Notes: generated by a model not told the origin, from the letters alone. Counted from the first letter of the stretch, positions 24,038 through 33,939 are shown. The stretch: 64,000 nt of DNA from Solwaraspora sp. WMMD791 (GCF_029581195.1 NZ_CP120737.1:2705001-2769000); one strand, 5' to 3'. A program made the numbers and translations.

Positions 24038-25162
24038 TCAGCCCAGGATGGTCCGCAACGCGTCGACCACCCGGTCCTGGTCGGGGTCGGACAGCTCCGG
24101 GTGGATCGGCAGCGACAACTCCTCGGCGTAGTACGCCTCCGCCGTCGGGCACTCGCCGCGCCGATAGCCGAGGTCGGCGAAGACCGGATGCCGGTACACC
24201 GGCAGATAGTTGACCTGTACGCCGATGCCGGCCGCCCGCATCCGGTCGTAGACCTCGCGGCGGCGGCCGTCGCGGACCCGCACCGGGTAGAGGTGCCAGA
24301 CCGGCTCGACCCAGGGCCGCTGCTCGGGCAGCCGCAGCCCCGGCAGGTCGGCGAGCAGCTGCCCGTAGCGGCCCGCCAGCCGTGCCCGGCGGGCCGTGAA
24401 CCGCGGCAGACGGGCCAGCTGGTTGAGCCCGAGCCCGCACAGCACGTCGGAGAGTCGGTAGTTCAGCCCGAAACTGTGCACCTCCTGGTGCCAGCCACCC
24501 TCGTCGGGTGCACGCAGCCGCTGCGGGTCGCGCACCATGCCGTGGCTGGCGAACCGGCGTACCCGGTCCAGCAGCTCCGGGTCGGTGCCGGTCACCGCGC
24601 CGCCCTCCCCCGTGGTGAGATTCTTGGTCGGGTAGAACGAGAAGGTCGTCAGGTCGGCCAACGCGCCGACCGGCACCCCCCGGTACGTCGACCCGATCGC
24701 GTGCGCGGCGTCGTCGACGAGGACCGCCCCCGCCTCGGCGGACACCTTGCGCAGCTGTTCGTACTCGGCGGGGTGGCCGGCGTAGTCGACGGCGGTGACC
24801 ACCCGGGTCCGCGACGTCACCGCCGCCGCGACGGCGGCCGGGTCGAGGTTGCCGGTGGTCTCCTCCACGTCGGCGAAGACCACCCGGGCGCCGTGCAGCG
24901 CGGCGGTGGCCGCCGTCGCCACGAAGGTCAGCGGCGTGGTGATCACCTCGTCGCCGGGGCGCAGGCCGACGGCGGCGTACGCGGTGTGCAGCGCGGCGGT
25001 GCCGGAGCTGACGCTGACGCAGCCGACTCCGCCGAGGCGGGCACCGAGTGCGGCTTCGAACCGACGGACGGTCGGTCCGGCGGTCAGCCATCCGGTGCGG
25101 ACGGCGTCGGCGACCGCGGCGGCGTCGGACTCGTCGAGGCAGGGCTGTCCGTAGGCGAGCAT
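24038..25162 (-). CDS. DegT/DnrJ/EryC1/StrS-family sugar aminotransferase
   Basis: 374 aa PLP enzyme that aminates a keto-sugar nucleotide. The PLP lysine is Lys180 in SFYPTKNLTTGEGG, with SSGTAALHTAY (about 52-62) and DAAHAIGSTY (about 151-160) binding the cofactor. The sequence around the lysine resembles PseC/WecE-type 4-aminotransferases. The ATG at 25162 follows AAGGAG. It is the last gene of the minus-strand glycan locus and would supply an amino sugar to it. Confidence 0.9.
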   Translation of the reverse strand: MLAYGQPCLDESDAAAVADAVRTGWLTAGPTVRRFEAALGARLGGVGCVSVSSGTAALHTAYAAVGLRPGDEVITTPLTFVATAATAALHGARVVFADVEETTGNLDPAAVAAAVTSRTRVVTAVDYAGHPAEYEQLRKVSAEAGAVLVDDAAHAIGSTYRGVPVGALADLTTFSFYPTKNLTTGEGGAVTGTDPELLDRVRRFASHGMVRDPQRLRAPDEGGWHQEVHSFGLNYRLSDVLCGLGLNQLARLPRFTARRARLAGRYGQLLADLPGLRLPEQRPWVEPVWHLYPVRVRDGRRREVYDRMRAAGIGVQVNYLPVYRHPVFADLGYRRGECPTAEAYYAEELSLPIHPELSDPDQDRVVDALRTILG

Positions 25163-25192
25163 CGAGCTGACTCCTTGTCGTCGAGGGTGGCT

Positions 25193-26476
25193 TCACACCC
25201 GGGTCAACGGGGCGGGCTGTGGGAGCGCCCCGGCCGGTTCCGCAGCCGGGCGGCGGGTGAGTCGCCGGGTCAGCAGCCACCAGGACGAGACGGAGAGTCC
25301 GGCGTACAGCGTGACGCAGGCCAGGGCCGCCCCGAGCGCATCCCACAGCCCGACGGCGACGACGAACAGCAGCACCGCTGCCGCGCTCCAGAGCAGACCG
25401 AACGCGCCGACGGCGCCCATCCGGCCGGCGCCGAGCAGTGCCCGGCTGGCCACCGCGTACGGCACGAACGCGATCTCGGCGACGACGAGGACCAGCAGCA
25501 GCGGCCGGGCACCGACGAACTGCGGGCCGAGCAGTGGCACGATCACCAGCCAGCCGAGTGCGGTCGTCACCGCGCCGGTGGCGACGACGGCGACCGCGGT
25601 CGTCGCCACCGCCCGTACCGGGCGCAGCGGGCCGTCGGCGAGCGCGGCGTCGCGGTTGACGAGCTGGCCGATGGCGGTGGGCACCATCCGGGGCAGTTGG
25701 CCGAGGGTGGACGCCACCGAGTAGACGCCGACCGTCGCCGCACCGGTGATCGCACCGAGCACGTACCGGTCGAGTCGTAGCGTCAGCGCCAGTCCGAGGG
25801 TGAGGCCGAGCGCCCGGACCCCTTGGCGGAGCAGGGCGGCCAGGTCGCCACGGGTCGGCGGCGCGAAGCTCAGCAGGCCGGCGGCGCGCAGCCGGGTCAC
25901 CTGGACGGTGACCGCCGCGAGCATACCGAGGCCCTGGCCGGCCAGCAGGGTCCAGACGGCCGGGGCGACGGCCACGGCGACGAGCAGCCCGGCGGTTCCG
26001 CCGACGGTGGTGGTGATCGCCCACAGGCTGCCGTTGCGGAACCCGCCGGCGGCGTACCAGCTGTCGGGCAGTTGGGTGTGGGCGACGTAGCCGCAGGTCA
26101 GCACGGCCAGGGCGAGCAGGTAGCGGGGGTCGGCCAGGCCCGGGTCGATCAGCGGCGCGCAGGCCGCCGAGACGGCGACGGCGGTGACAGCGGCGATGCC
26201 GACCGCCGCCACCGACCACCAGGTGTAGCTGGCGATCAGGTCGCGTCGGCGTACGTCGGCCGGGGTCGACGGGTACGCCGCCCGCAGTTGTGGACCGGTG
26301 CCCAGGCCGGCGAGCAGCGGCACGATGCCGGCGGTGGAGACGCCGAGCACCATCAGGCCGCGTCCGTGCGGGCCGAGCACCGCGCTGGCCAGCAGTGCCG
26401 CCACCATGTTGCTGCCCAGTTGGACGGCGCTGGAGCCGGTCAGCAGGGCGAGGGTGGACCGCCGGCTGCGGATCAC
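25193..26476 (-). CDS. Polysaccharide flippase (Wzx/MATE-like membrane protein)
   Basis: 427 aa, about 12-14 hydrophobic helices over the whole length, of the MviN/MATE/Wzx type, exporting lipid-linked glycan units. It starts with LALLTGSSAVQLGSNMVAALLAS, where the first helix begins after a short basic N-terminus. The GTG at 26476 overlaps the stop of the glycosyltransferase gene by 4 bp (GTGA); the longer upstream frame is in that gene and was rejected. Its place among glycosyltransferases and an aminotransferase supports a surface-glycan export role. Confidence 0.85.
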   Translation of the reverse strand: MIRSRRSTLALLTGSSAVQLGSNMVAALLASAVLGPHGRGLMVLGVSTAGIVPLLAGLGTGPQLRAAYPSTPADVRRRDLIASYTWWSVAAVGIAAVTAVAVSAACAPLIDPGLADPRYLLALAVLTCGYVAHTQLPDSWYAAGGFRNGSLWAITTTVGGTAGLLVAVAVAPAVWTLLAGQGLGMLAAVTVQVTRLRAAGLLSFAPPTRGDLAALLRQGVRALGLTLGLALTLRLDRYVLGAITGAATVGVYSVASTLGQLPRMVPTAIGQLVNRDAALADGPLRPVRAVATTAVAVVATGAVTTALGWLVIVPLLGPQFVGARPLLLVLVVAEIAFVPYAVASRALLGAGRMGAVGAFGLLWSAAAVLLFVVAVGLWDALGAALACVTLYAGLSVSSWWLLTRRLTRRPAAEPAGALPQPAPLTRV

Positions 26477-27663
26477 CGGGGGTCGGCCCGCCACAGTGCC
26501 CGCCACTGTGCGGCCGCGTGCCGGGTCTGGAACGGCGACGCCGCGAAGCTCGCCCGGATCCGTGCCCGCCCGTCCCGGTCGGTCCGGGCGGCGCTGGTCA
26601 CCGCCTCGGCCCACCGGTGTGCTCCGGCGGCCAGGTCGACGAGGGTGAGCCCGTCGACGTACCGGGACGCCTCCCGCAGGCAGGGCAGGTCGGTGGCGAC
26701 GACCGGCAGCCCGGCGGCGAGCGCTTCGAGGACCACCCCGGGCAGTCCCTCCCAGTGGGAGGTCAGGACGAACACGTCGGCGGCGGCGAGGACCGAGGCG
26801 ATCTCGTCCACTTCGCCGGCGAGGGTGACTGTCGGGTCGTCGACCACGTCGGGATGGGCCGACACGATGTCGTCGGTGCCGCACGGGCCGACGACCAGCA
26901 GCCGGGTCGTCGGTGCCGTCGGTGGCGCCTGGTCGCGGACCGCACGGTGCACGTCGATCAGGAACGGCCGGTTCTTCTCCGGTGCGGCCCGGCCGATGTA
27001 GCCGATGACGACGTCGTCGGAGGGGATGCCCCACTGTCGGCGGGCGGCCGTCCGATCGGGGCCGGCGACCCGGGCGGCGTCGACGCTGTTGTAGAGAATC
27101 CGGCAGCCGGGCAGGCCGACGCGGCGCCCGGCGTACGCCATCGCCGCGTCGCTGACCGCCACGATGTCGGTGGCGAACAGGTGCAGCAGTTTGCGCAGGA
27201 CGGCGCGCAGCAGCCGGCGCGCGGCGGTGTCGCGGCGGCCGTCGCCTTCGCTCCACATCCGGGCGATCCGCACCGGTACGCCCCGTAGCATCGCCACCGC
27301 CAGCACGATCGCGCTGAACAGGCTGATGTGGGAGACCACCACGTCGACCGGTCGGGACCGCAGGTGCCGCCACAGCCGCACCGGGTGGGTGACGGTCGGG
27401 TGCTGCGGGACCTGCACGACCTCGGCTCCGGCGGCCCGGAACTGCGGGGCGAGGCTGCCCTCGCGCCCGCCCATGGTGATGAAGGTCTGCCGGACCTCGT
27501 CGGCCGGGATCGCCCGGCACATGTCGAGCGAGAGGGTCTCCGCGCCGCCCCGGTCGAGGCTGGCGATGACGTGGACCACGTGCACCGGTTCCGCCGGCAC
27601 CCGGGCCGCCGCCGCTGGCGCAGCCGGTGTCCTGGTGGTCGACGGGGCGGATGGCTGGCTCAC
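26473..27663 (-). CDS. Glycosyltransferase family 4 protein
   Basis: 396 aa, GT-B fold. The N-terminal domain opens VHVVHVIASLDRGGAETLSLDM (GGAE acceptor loop). The C-terminal nucleotide-sugar domain has GYIGRAAPEKNRPFLIDV and the GT4 signature SHWEGLPGVVLEALAAGLPVVATD (EGLP..LEA). A cytoplasmic, membrane-associated enzyme adding a sugar to the lipid-linked chain. The GTG at 27663 overlaps the upstream gene's stop (GTGA) and is preferred to a start 12 codons earlier. Confidence 0.92.
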   Translation of the reverse strand: MSQPSAPSTTRTPAAPAAAARVPAEPVHVVHVIASLDRGGAETLSLDMCRAIPADEVRQTFITMGGREGSLAPQFRAAGAEVVQVPQHPTVTHPVRLWRHLRSRPVDVVVSHISLFSAIVLAVAMLRGVPVRIARMWSEGDGRRDTAARRLLRAVLRKLLHLFATDIVAVSDAAMAYAGRRVGLPGCRILYNSVDAARVAGPDRTAARRQWGIPSDDVVIGYIGRAAPEKNRPFLIDVHRAVRDQAPPTAPTTRLLVVGPCGTDDIVSAHPDVVDDPTVTLAGEVDEIASVLAAADVFVLTSHWEGLPGVVLEALAAGLPVVATDLPCLREASRYVDGLTLVDLAAGAHRWAEAVTSAARTDRDGRARIRASFAASPFQTRHAAAQWRALWRADPR

Positions 27664-28877
27664 GCGTAGCTCCTCTGTGGGGTGCTGGGCTGACGGCACT
27701 GGGCGGCGGTCGCGGCGGCGACGGCCTGGTAGAAGGCGGCCCGGCGGGTGTGCAGCACGGTCGCGGCATAGTCCCCGGCGCGGGCCAGGTTGCGGGCCGA
27801 CGCGGCGGCCATCGCCTCCGGTCGGTCCAGCAGCGCGGCGATGGTCGCGGCCAGCCGGTGCGGGTCGTCGGGTGCGACGGTGAACTCCGGTGGCAGCAGT
27901 TCGGGGATGCCGCCGACGGTGGAGCCGACGGCGGGCAGCGCCCGCGCCATCGCTTCGAGCATCGCGCGGGGCAGGCCTTCGGTGCGCGACGGCATGACGA
28001 ACAGGTCGGCGGCGTCGAGTCGGCGGCGGACGGCGTCACCCGGTGGCAGCGCGCCGGTGAATTCGACCCGGTCGGCGACGCCGTGATGGCGGGCGAGGTC
28101 GGTCAGCCAGGGCCGGTACCGGCCGTCGCCGACGTGCACCAGCCGCAGGTCGCGGCCGGCGGCGACCAGCCCGGCGAGCGCCGTGATCAGGGTGTCGACG
28201 CCCTTGTAGCGCTGCTCCAGGGAGCCGACGCTGATCAGGGTGGTGGGTCCGGCGGGCCGAATGGCCGTACGGGGAGTGTCGACGTACGCGGCCGGGGCGA
28301 GGTCGACGTCGGATACGGCGACACTCGCTGCGCCCGGGGCGGCCGGATATCTGGCCTGCAGGAACTGCTCGGTCACGTATCCGACGGCGATGGCCCGCCG
28401 GCACTGGCGGCGCAGCTGCCGGACCCAGGTGCGGCGCAGCACCGGCCGCAGCGGGTGGTCCACCACGCCGGGGGCGAACAGGTCGTACGGGTCGCCGACG
28501 ACTTCCACCGCGTACGGCAGTCGCTGCCGGTCCCGGGCGGCGGCGAGCAGGCTGCCGACCGGCGTCGGGGCCCGCAGGATCAGCGCGTCGGCGGGTCCGA
28601 CGCAGTCGCGCAGCGCCCGGCCGATCGCGGCCCGGCGGGCGAGGTACTGGTAGGGGCCGAGGTAGTGCGGCACCGGCCACACCTGCACCTGCGGGCCGTC
28701 GACCCGTTTCGCCCCGGGCGGCGCGACGGTGGCGTCGCGTACCCGGGCGACCACCCGGACCTCGTCGAACGCCGTCAGGTACCGGGTCCAGAACTGGTGG
28801 TCCTGCCCGATCTCGGTCCACAGTCTGTTGTCAGGGGTCCGTGCGATCCGTCCTTCGACGGCCACCACCGCTCGCAT
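27660..28877 (-). CDS. Glycosyltransferase family 4 protein
   Basis: 405 aa GT-B enzyme. The C-terminal domain has ISVGSLEQRYKGVDTLITAL and the GT4 signature MPSRTEGLPRAMLEAMARALPAVGS. The N-terminal half is less typical (RAVVAVEGRIARTPDNRLW, then GPYQYLARRAAIGRALRD), similar to enzymes of exopolysaccharide loci. The ATG at 28877 follows AAGGAGA. It is coupled to the downstream GT4 gene. The donor and acceptor are unknown. Confidence 0.92.
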   Translation of the reverse strand: MRAVVAVEGRIARTPDNRLWTEIGQDHQFWTRYLTAFDEVRVVARVRDATVAPPGAKRVDGPQVQVWPVPHYLGPYQYLARRAAIGRALRDCVGPADALILRAPTPVGSLLAAARDRQRLPYAVEVVGDPYDLFAPGVVDHPLRPVLRRTWVRQLRRQCRRAIAVGYVTEQFLQARYPAAPGAASVAVSDVDLAPAAYVDTPRTAIRPAGPTTLISVGSLEQRYKGVDTLITALAGLVAAGRDLRLVHVGDGRYRPWLTDLARHHGVADRVEFTGALPPGDAVRRRLDAADLFVMPSRTEGLPRAMLEAMARALPAVGSTVGGIPELLPPEFTVAPDDPHRLAATIAALLDRPEAMAAASARNLARAGDYAATVLHTRRAAFYQAVAAATAAQCRQPSTPQRSYA

Positions 28878-28899
28878 CGATGTCTCCTTGCGTTCGAGG

Positions 28900-29934
28900 T
28901 CACACCTTTTGGCCAGCGGCGTGCCGGGCAGGTTCCGCTCCGGACGGGGCCGGTGGGCGCGGCGGTACGGCCTCGACCGGCGGCGTCGGCCGGTGGTAGC
29001 CGTACGCGCGCAGCAACGGCGCGGTCAGGGTGCCGATCAGCCGTCGGCGCCCCGCCGGCAACGAAGCGCGCCAGGCGTCGTCGACGCGTAGCCGCAGCCG
29101 GCCGGTGTCGAACCGCATCCGGTTGCCGGAGATGCTGTGCGGGGTGCCGAGTCGCGCGTGGTCGCTGCCCAGGAAGGACAGGTCGGCCCCGGCGAGGGGC
29201 AGGCCGGCGAAGTCTGCCAGGGCTGTCAGGGCACCCGGCGGATCGGCCAGGACGTCCTCGTAGCGCATCCGGCGCACCTGCTGGTCGACTTCGGGGGCGT
29301 CGGTGCGGCGGCCGAGGCGGGCCAGCAGGTCGTAGGCGGCGTTGTGCCCACTCCAGCTCAGCGCGCACCGGGCCGACGGGAACTTCGGCACCGGCACCAG
29401 GGCGCCGGCTTCGGGGTCGTGGACCTGTTTCATCCAGGAGTACGCGACCCCGCGCGGGTCCCGTACCAGGTGCAGGATCCGCAGGTCGGCCGGTCCGGCC
29501 CAGCGCAGGCCGTACGCCAGCGCGGTGTCCTTGGACGAGTCGACGACGACCTGTGCGCCGGTGATGGTCGCCGCCGCCGTGTAGATGCGCGCGTGGTACC
29601 CGACGTAGGTGGCGACCCGCGACCGGCGGCGGGCGGACAGCCGGGGCCCGGCGAGCCGTCCGATGTGCCGGGTACGGCCGACCGTGTCGCGGAGCCGGCG
29701 TACCCGGTCGAGGTCGACGTTGTGCCAGCCGCCGAAGGCGTACTCGCCGATGCGCCGCCACAGCGGGCAGTCGTGGAACGCGGCACCGCAGGCGCAGCGC
29801 CGGTTGTCGCGGACGCCGTTGTCCCAGACCTGCGCCACCTCGCCGAGGCCGCAGACGCCCGGTAGTTCGTTGAGAATCCGTTCGACCAGGGTGCTGCCGC
29901 TGCGGCCCATCCCGCCGATGTAGAGCAGTCGCAT
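28900..29934 (-). CDS. PAPS-dependent sulfotransferase (carbohydrate type)
   Basis: 344 aa. The 5'-phosphosulfate loop is GGMGRSGSTLVERILNELPG (about 7-26). The 3'-phosphate motif is HLVRDPRGVAYSW (about 157-169), with VVDSSKDTALAY between. The family transfers sulfate from PAPS to hydroxyls of sugars or proteins. Inside a glycan locus it most likely sulfates a sugar residue. The ATG at 29934 has GCAGGTGA upstream; a GTG two codons earlier overlaps the FkbM stop. Confidence 0.88.
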   Translation of the reverse strand: MRLLYIGGMGRSGSTLVERILNELPGVCGLGEVAQVWDNGVRDNRRCACGAAFHDCPLWRRIGEYAFGGWHNVDLDRVRRLRDTVGRTRHIGRLAGPRLSARRRSRVATYVGYHARIYTAAATITGAQVVVDSSKDTALAYGLRWAGPADLRILHLVRDPRGVAYSWMKQVHDPEAGALVPVPKFPSARCALSWSGHNAAYDLLARLGRRTDAPEVDQQVRRMRYEDVLADPPGALTALADFAGLPLAGADLSFLGSDHARLGTPHSISGNRMRFDTGRLRLRVDDAWRASLPAGRRRLIGTLTAPLLRAYGYHRPTPPVEAVPPRPPAPSGAEPARHAAGQKV

Positions 29935-29936
29935 GC

Positions 29937-30803
29937 TCACCTGCCCCGGGTCGCGTACACGTAGTAGGGGATCCACGGTCGGGGATCGCCGGGCCGGGTG
30001 GTGATCGTGTAGCCGGCGTCGCGCAGCAGGGCCTTGACCGGCGCGAAGGTGCGCATCCAGGCGTCGGCGGGGCCCTCGGCCTTGAAGTCGTGGCAGGACA
30101 CCACCAGGTTGTCGACGACGTCGAGCACGTCGACGGCGGACCGCAGCACCTCCAGTTCGGCGCCCTCGATGTTCATCTTGAGCAGGTCGACCCGGTCGAC
30201 GCCGCAGCTGCGCAGGATCTCGTCCAGCCGTCGGCCGACGACCTCGACACCGCTGGCACCCGCGTCGCCGGCACCCGCGTCGCTGTCGTGCGGGCCGGCG
30301 CGGGTGATCCCGTTGCGGATGTGGCCGAGGGTGTCCTCGTCGAGGCGGACCGGGCCGGCCTCGCCGACGACGGCGCATTCCAGCAGGGTCACGTTCGACA
30401 ACCGGTTCAGTTCGACGGTACGGCGCAGACAGCGGAAGGTGCGCGGATGCGCCTCGATGCTGAGCACCCGGCCGGTGTCGCCGACGGCCCGGGAGAAGAT
30501 CCGGACCTCGGAGCCGACCCCGGCGCCGATGTCGACGACCGTGCCGCCGGGGCGCGGGTGGTGGGCGTAGAGGAAGGTGTCCCGGGCGATCCGGTCCTCC
30601 TCGGCGGCGCACACCCCACCCAGCGTGGTGTTGACCACGACCCCGCTCGGGTACCGGTGGATCCAGTCCTGGTCCTCGTAGCGCACGACGCACCGCGACC
30701 GGGACCGCAGCGACAGGGCGATCCCGCCCAGCCCGGCGATGATCCGCGGATCCACCCGGTCGTCGACCGCGTCGAGGATCCGTCGGCGCAGACTCACCGA
30801 CAT
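29937..30803 (-). CDS. FkbM-family SAM-dependent methyltransferase
   Basis: 288 aa. SAM-binding motif I is GTVVDIGAGVGSEVRIFSRAV (about 87-107), with SIEAHPRTFRCL next. The FkbM hallmark VDLLKMNIEGAELEVL is at about 197-212. FkbM enzymes O-methylate hydroxyls of sugars or polyketides; here a sugar of the glycan is likely. It overlaps the epimerase gene by 10 bp and is coupled to the sulfotransferase gene. Confidence 0.9.
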   Translation of the reverse strand: MSVSLRRRILDAVDDRVDPRIIAGLGGIALSLRSRSRCVVRYEDQDWIHRYPSGVVVNTTLGGVCAAEEDRIARDTFLYAHHPRPGGTVVDIGAGVGSEVRIFSRAVGDTGRVLSIEAHPRTFRCLRRTVELNRLSNVTLLECAVVGEAGPVRLDEDTLGHIRNGITRAGPHDSDAGAGDAGASGVEVVGRRLDEILRSCGVDRVDLLKMNIEGAELEVLRSAVDVLDVVDNLVVSCHDFKAEGPADAWMRTFAPVKALLRDAGYTITTRPGDPRPWIPYYVYATRGR

Positions 30804-31831
30804 GGCGGCACCTGCTTTCCGGTGTGGTCCGGCCGGACCGGGTCGGTGGTGGCGCGGTGCCCGTGGTCGGGTCGCCAGTGGTCGCGGTACCAGGCGAAGG
30901 TCCGGGCGACGCCGTCGTCCAGCCCGACCTGCGGCTCGTAGCCGGTCAGCCGGCGCAGGGTACGCAGGTCGGGGCAGCGACGGTGCACCGAGCCGGCCGG
31001 TGCCGGCTCGGGTTGCAGACTGGCGTGGCTGCCGGCGGTCCGCAGCACCAGTTTCGCCAGGTCGGCGATGTTGGTCTGCTCGGCGTCGTTGCCGATGTGC
31101 ACGATCTGCCCGGTCGCGGCCGGGGTGGCCATCAGCCGTAGGACCGCCTCGACCGCGTCGTCGACGTGGCAGAAGGCCCGGTACTGGTCGGCGCCGGGCA
31201 CCCGGAACGGGTCCTCGCCCCGGATCGCCCGCAGCGCCATCTCCGGCACCACGTGGTCGGTGCCCATCCGTGGCCCGTACACGTTGTGGAAGCGGCCGAC
31301 GACGGCGCCGGCTCCGACGGCGCGGGCGCCGTGCAGCACGGCGGCCTCGCCGAGCAGTTTGCTGGTGGCGTACGCGAACCGGGGCGCGGTGACGTCGGCC
31401 ACCATGGCGGGCACGTCCTCACCGGTCGGTACGGCGGCGACGCCGGCGGCGACGGCACCGGCGTACACCTCGCTGGTGGAGCTGAAGAAGACCCGGTCGG
31501 CGGCGGTCAGCCAGTCCATCAGGTGCAGGGCGACCAGCGAGTTGACCCGGACCACCCGGGCCGGGTCGGCTTCGACGTTGCGGACCCCGACGACGGCCGC
31601 GAGCAGGTACACCTGGTCGAACCGGTGGGGCAGCGCCGCCCAGGTCGCGGCACGGGTGAGGTCACCGGTGACCACGTCGACGGCCGGGTCGGCGCAGACG
31701 CGGGCCAGTTCGGCGTCGTCGCGGCCCCGGGAGAAGTCGTCGACGACGGTGACGGTGTGGCCGTCGGCGAGCAGCCGACGGGTCAGGTGCAGTCCGATGA
31801 AGCCGGCACCGCCGAGCACGAGCGCGCGCAT
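30794..31831 (-). CDS. NAD-dependent sugar epimerase/dehydratase
   Basis: 345 aa extended SDR. The NAD-binding GGAGFIG is at 7-13, catalytic Tyr154 and Lys158 are in YATSK, and SSTSEVY is at 117-123. FHNVYGPRMGTDHVVPEM is typical of UDP-glucuronate epimerase/decarboxylase-like enzymes, fitting the UDP-sugar dehydrogenase encoded just upstream. The ATG at 31831 overlaps that gene's stop (TGATG). It probably makes a modified UDP-sugar for the glycan. Confidence 0.92.
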   Translation of the reverse strand: MRALVLGGAGFIGLHLTRRLLADGHTVTVVDDFSRGRDDAELARVCADPAVDVVTGDLTRAATWAALPHRFDQVYLLAAVVGVRNVEADPARVVRVNSLVALHLMDWLTAADRVFFSSTSEVYAGAVAAGVAAVPTGEDVPAMVADVTAPRFAYATSKLLGEAAVLHGARAVGAGAVVGRFHNVYGPRMGTDHVVPEMALRAIRGEDPFRVPGADQYRAFCHVDDAVEAVLRLMATPAATGQIVHIGNDAEQTNIADLAKLVLRTAGSHASLQPEPAPAGSVHRRCPDLRTLRRLTGYEPQVGLDDGVARTFAWYRDHWRPDHGHRATTDPVRPDHTGKQVPPCR

Positions 31832-33132
31832 CACACCAGCTCCCCGGCCGGGCGGTAACCGATGCCCTCGTAATGGGCGCCGGCGGCCCGGACCAGTTCC
31901 TCGTCGAGGATGCGCCACGAGTCGTAGACCAGCCGGACGCCGGTGCCGGGCAGCAGCGTCGTCACCGGCAGTGCCCGGTAGTCGGGGTGGTCGTTGAGCA
32001 CCAGCACGGCGTCGGCCTCGCTGAACGCCTTGTCGAGGCTGACCGGGTCACCGCCGTGTGCCCGGATGACGTCGTCGGTGACCAGTGGGTCGTGGCCGAG
32101 TACCCGCAGCCCGGCCCGTTGGAAGACCGGCATCATCGGCACGATCGCCGCGCCCCGCATGTCGTCGGTGGGCGGCCAGCCCTTGTAGGCCCAGCCGAGG
32201 ACGGCCAGGGTCGCACCGGCGGTGCCGCCACGCAGCTGCCGCAGCCGCCCGACGACGGTCTCGGCGACCTGCACCGGCAGTTGTTCGTTGCGCTGGCGGG
32301 CGGCCGCGACGAGCAGCGGGGTGTGCGCCGGTGCGCTGGCGCCGAACAGGTACGGATCCTTGGACAGGCAGCTGCCGCCGACGAAACCGGGGCGGGCCAG
32401 GTCGGGCCGGGGATAGTCGTGGTTGGCTGCCCGGACGACCTCCAACGGGTCGACGCCGTGCGCCCCGGCGAGCAGGGCGATCTCGTTACCGTAGGCGTAG
32501 ATCAGGTCGGTGTGGCAGTTGTTCGCGAGCTTCACCAGCTCGGCCGCCTCGAGGCTGGAGACCGGGACGACCTGGCGGGCGAGCACCCCGAACAGAGCCA
32601 CCCCGGCGTTACGGCTGGCGTCGTCGAGTCCGCCGACGATCTGCGGCAACTCGGCCAGCTCCCGCATGGCCTGGCCCTGGATGGTGCGTTCCGGGGCCAT
32701 CACCAGGCGGGCCCGGCCCCAGGCCGCGGTCAGCGCCGGCAGCACCGTCCGCCGGCTGGTGCCGACCGGTACGGTGCTGCGGACCACCACGAGGGTGTCC
32801 GGTCCGCACTGGTGGGCGATCTGTGCCGCGGCGGCGGCGATGTTCGTCAGGTCCGGTTGCCGGGTGTCGGCGCGCACCGGCGTCGACACGCAGATGATCG
32901 CCGCGTCGAGGCCCGCCGGCAGGTCCGGGTGGATGAACAGCGAGGTGCCGAGGGTCTCGGTCAGCGCGTCGGCCAGGCCCGGCTCGTAGAGGTGCACGCG
33001 CCCCTGGGCGAGGGAGTCCCGCACGGTCGGCGAGCTGTCGACGCCGTACACCTCGAAGCCGTTGCGGGCCAGGCCGGCCGCCAGCGTCAGGCCGACGTAG
33101 CCCATCCCCACTACTGCGATCCGGTTGAACAC
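31831..33132 (-). CDS. Nucleotide-sugar dehydrogenase (UDP-glucose/UDP-HexNAc 6-dehydrogenase family)
   Basis: 433 aa, full length. The N-terminal NAD domain has IAVVGMGYVGLTLA (GxGxxG at 9-14). The catalytic Cys is in GGSCLSKDPYLF (about 260). The C-terminal UDP-binding domain contains VLGWAYKGWPPTDDMRG. It oxidises a UDP-sugar C6 to the uronic acid. The GTG at 33132 follows AAAGGAGAG, which fixes the start. Together with the epimerase this implies an acidic sugar in the polymer. Confidence 0.93.
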   Translation of the reverse strand: MFNRIAVVGMGYVGLTLAAGLARNGFEVYGVDSSPTVRDSLAQGRVHLYEPGLADALTETLGTSLFIHPDLPAGLDAAIICVSTPVRADTRQPDLTNIAAAAAQIAHQCGPDTLVVVRSTVPVGTSRRTVLPALTAAWGRARLVMAPERTIQGQAMRELAELPQIVGGLDDASRNAGVALFGVLARQVVPVSSLEAAELVKLANNCHTDLIYAYGNEIALLAGAHGVDPLEVVRAANHDYPRPDLARPGFVGGSCLSKDPYLFGASAPAHTPLLVAAARQRNEQLPVQVAETVVGRLRQLRGGTAGATLAVLGWAYKGWPPTDDMRGAAIVPMMPVFQRAGLRVLGHDPLVTDDVIRAHGGDPVSLDKAFSEADAVLVLNDHPDYRALPVTTLLPGTGVRLVYDSWRILDEELVRAAGAHYEGIGYRPAGELV

Positions 33133-33158
33133 GGTCTCTCCTTTCGGGATACGGGTGG

Positions 33159-33896
33159 TCACCGGGGGTCGCGCAGGGCCGCCGGCAGCAGGATCGGCGC
33201 GAGGGTCGCGAAGGTGCGGTTCGCCTCGTCGTAGTCCTCGGGACGGCCGATGTCGAGCCAGTAGCCGTCGAAGTCGTAGGCGGCGGGCGGGTCGCCCCGG
33301 TCGATGAGGTCGGTCATCAGCCGGTCGAATCCGAGGGCGATGCCGACCGGGTACGCCGCGATCGTGGACTTGCTGAGCCCGTAGACGCCCATGCTGACCC
33401 GGTAGTCGAGGACGGGTTTCTCCTTGAACTCGACGACCTTGTCGCCTTCGACGGCCAGCACCCCGAAGTCGACCTCGACCTTGCGGCGGAAGGTCGCGAC
33501 GGTCACCGGGGCGCCGGAGTCGACGTGGGCGCGCAGCAGGTCGGCGTAGTGCAGGTTGGTCAGGATGTCGCCGTTCATCACGAGGAAGCGGTCCGGCAGC
33601 TGGTCACGCAGGCCGAACAGGGGGCCGACGGTGGACAGCGGGGTCCGTTCCTCGGCGTAGTCGACGTGCAGGCCGAACCGGGTGCCGTCGCCGACGAAGG
33701 CCCGGATCAGCGAACCGTGGTGATTGATGGCCAGCGTCGCGGTGCGGAAGCCGTACGCGGCGAGTTGATGCAGGACGATTTCCAGGATCGCGAAGTCGTC
33801 CCCGATCGGCACCAGTGGTTTCGGCAGCGCGGTGGTGTACGGCCGCAGCCGAACGCCTTTGCCGCCCGCCATGATCACGGCGTGCATGTCATCCAC
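33159..33896 (-). CDS. Sugar-1-phosphate nucleotidyltransferase
   Basis: 245 aa. The nucleotide-binding signature is [26 protein letters not shown] (about 7-32), the metal-binding Asp is in [10 protein letters not shown], and [15 protein letters not shown] is near the C-terminus. It lacks the C-terminal hexapeptide domain, as in short GMP/glucose-1-P nucleotidyltransferases. It activates a sugar for the glycan locus. The GTG at 33896 follows GGAGGG; an internal ATG four codons on is less likely. Confidence 0.92.
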   Translation of the reverse strand: MDDMHAVIMAGGKGVRLRPYTTALPKPLVPIGDDFAILEIVLHQLAAYGFRTATLAINHHGSLIRAFVGDGTRFGLHVDYAEERTPLSTVGPLFGLRDQLPDRFLVMNGDILTNLHYADLLRAHVDSGAPVTVATFRRKVEVDFGVLAVEGDKVVEFKEKPVLDYRVSMGVYGLSKSTIAAYPVGIALGFDRLMTDLIDRGDPPAAYDFDGYWLDIGRPEDYDEANRTFATLAPILLPAALRDPR

Positions 33897-33939
33897 GGTG
33901 CACCCTCCATCACTATTTGATCGCTTTTGAGGCTAGCAC

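Noticed and set aside
25193-28039. 948-aa version of the flippase
   Set aside because: The N-terminal half is the wrong frame of two glycosyltransferase genes. The GTGA overlap at 26476 gives a normal-length protein.
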